Below, in pieces: positions 17,498 to 18,002 of a stretch of DNA of 18,002 bases. The DNA comes from an uncultured Methylococcaceae bacterium (lineage in GTDB: Bacteria > Pseudomonadota > Gammaproteobacteria > Methylococcales > Methylomonadaceae): contig CAIUYS010000494.1 in NCBI GenBank assembly GCA_903903365.1, positions 1 through 18,002 of the forward strand, in the 5' to 3' direction. Numbering within the stretch: the stretch's first letter is position 1; each line of letters begins with the position of its first letter. Below the pieces are notes generated by a model. It saw only the letters and a list, made by a program, of their open reading frames with translations, was not told the DNA's origin and searched no databases. Made by a program: the position numbers and the translations under genes.

Positions 17498-17502
17498 CAT
17501 TG
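17490..17502 (+). promoter_or_regulatory. Possible IHF site between activator site and sigma-54 promoter
   Basis: TATCAACACATTG fits the IHF consensus WATCAANNNNTTR. IHF often bends DNA between an enhancer and a sigma-54 promoter. It overlaps the edge of the palindrome, no match is seen at the first locus (an A-rich tract lies there instead), and the consensus is loose, so this is tentative. Confidence 0.3.
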
Positions 17503-17503
17503 G

Positions 17504-17528
17504 CAATATGTAAAAATATAACATATTG
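17504..17528. repeat. Inverted repeat CAATATGT/ACATATTG between activator site and promoter
   Basis: A perfect 8-bp inverted repeat with a 9-nt AT spacer, ending 21 bp before the -24 GG. It could bind a second regulator. It is not present at the first sigma-54 locus. Confidence 0.35.
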
Positions 17529-17546
17529 ATCTTTAACAATATTTAT

Positions 17547-17564
17547 TGTGGCATGATTAGTGCT
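17547..17564 (+). promoter_or_regulatory. Sigma-54 (RpoN) promoter of the DUF2341-like gene
   Basis: TGTGGCATGATTAGTGCT matches TGGCAYG-N4-TTGC with GG (17550-17551) and GC (17562-17563) exactly 10 nt apart. One consensus T in the -12 box is G. Transcription should start near 17574, leaving a leader of about 220 nt before the ATG at 17794. The paired activator palindromes upstream support it. Confidence 0.75.
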
Positions 17565-17574
17565 AATAGCATAT

Positions 17575-17793
17575 ATGTGACATAAGTAATTTGCCGGGTC
17601 TTTTAAAAATCAACTTTAGGCGCTGGCACTTACAATTTACAGGCGGGAATTTAATCCTTTATGGTCTGTAAGTATTTGGCTGTTGGAAAATTTTTCCAAG
17701 CTTAAATCGGTATTCCTGGAAATTCTAAGTATGCTGGCGGCGTAATGGGGTAGATAACCCCTAAACTTTTCCTCGATAACCAAAAAAACAATA
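17575..17793 (+). other. Long 5' leader of the DUF2341-like gene with several inverted repeats
   Basis: The predicted leader holds no credible small gene. It contains ACTTACA/TGTAAGT (17628-17634 and 17667-17673), TTGGAAAA-T-TTTTCCAA (17683-17699, perfect) and GGGGT-AGATA-ACCCC (17747-17761), the last 32 nt before the start codon. I do not recognise a known riboswitch. The leader may be regulatory, since the first sigma-54 unit has only about 66 nt. Confidence 0.4.
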
Positions 17794-18002
17794 ATGAATA
17801 AAAGATATTTTCTTATAGGGCTTGCAGCGCTCCTGTTTCCGGTAATAGCCCTTGCCTGGTGGAACGATGACTGGGTATCGCGCCGTCAGATTACAGTGGA
17901 TGCAACGGCTACCGGTGCGGATATTCAGGAAACGCTCACTGATGTGCCGTTGCTGGTCAGGTTGCACGCGGGTAATTTTGGTTATTTTGCCGAGCTGGCC
18001 GA
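17794..18002 (+). CDS. DUF2341-like exported protein, N-terminal part (cut by window edge)
   Basis: Sixty-nine codons are visible. Residues 1-21 form a signal peptide (MNKRYFLIGLAALLFPVIALA), followed by WWNDDWVSRRQITVDATATG and then LTDVPLLVRLHAGNFGYFAEL. A WW..DW..RR.I start, followed by a V..PLLVRLH strand and an N/F-rich turn, is typical of the beginning of the DUF2341 domain, a beta-sandwich found in exported proteins. In some gammaproteobacteria, as I recall, DUF2341 sits at the front of a protein that also has a LamG-type domain and a C-terminal MotA/TolQ/ExbB proton-channel domain. Whether that is so here cannot be seen. The ribosome site is poor (A-rich, no GGAG). It is driven by the sigma-54 promoter at 17547 and so shares control with the VPLPG-CTERM gene. 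Confidence 0.7.
   Translation, partial: MNKRYFLIGLAALLFPVIALAWWNDDWVSRRQITVDATATGADIQETLTDVPLLVRLHAGNFGYFAELA

Overview
The window looks like a gammaproteobacterial chromosome segment, possibly from a methanotroph-like (Methylococcales-type) or similar environmental bacterium. This is inferred from gene content and style, not from a marker gene: an MdtABC-type RND efflux operon, an exosortase substrate ending in a VPLPG-type sorting signal, sigma-54 promoters in front of surface-protein genes, a very large filamentous-haemagglutinin-type exoprotein, and REP-like palindromes starting with GTAG. By eye the efflux end is richer in G+C than the surface-protein block.

Layout. Positions 1-2456 (minus strand) hold a compact operon: a TetR/CecR-like repressor, an RND periplasmic adaptor (MdtA-like) and the first 175 codons of an RND pump (MdtB-like) that runs off the left edge. 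Positions 2457-3347 hold no convincing gene, but contain short inverted repeats, a pair of inverted REP-like units, and a sigma-54 promoter with an upstream palindromic activator site. From 3348 everything reads on the plus strand: a 273-residue VPLPG-CTERM (PEP-CTERM-like) surface protein, a 618-residue secreted PstS-like protein, a 700-bp non-coding stretch with a chain of hairpins and one good terminator, then a single 3494-codon gene filling 6787-17271. That gene encodes a two-partner-secretion (TpsA) exoprotein with a DUF3739-like C-terminal part and only two cysteines, both in the last 16 residues. A 522-bp intergenic region follows, with a second sigma-54 promoter, and a DUF2341-like secreted/membrane protein begins at 17794 and is cut by the right edge.

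The most striking signal is regulatory. The two sigma-54 promoters, 14 kb apart, share a 34-bp upstream element (28/34 identical, core ATCAACAGTYGCTGTTGRT). It starts exactly 93 bp before the -24 GG in both places. This ties the exosortase substrate at the left end to the DUF2341 gene at the right end under one presumed sigma-54 activator, plausibly of the PrsR type known from exosortase systems. The PstS-like protein and the giant adhesin lie between these two controlled ends. The region may therefore be one cell-surface assembly or adhesion programme, but its exosortase, TpsB transporter and activator are not in the window.
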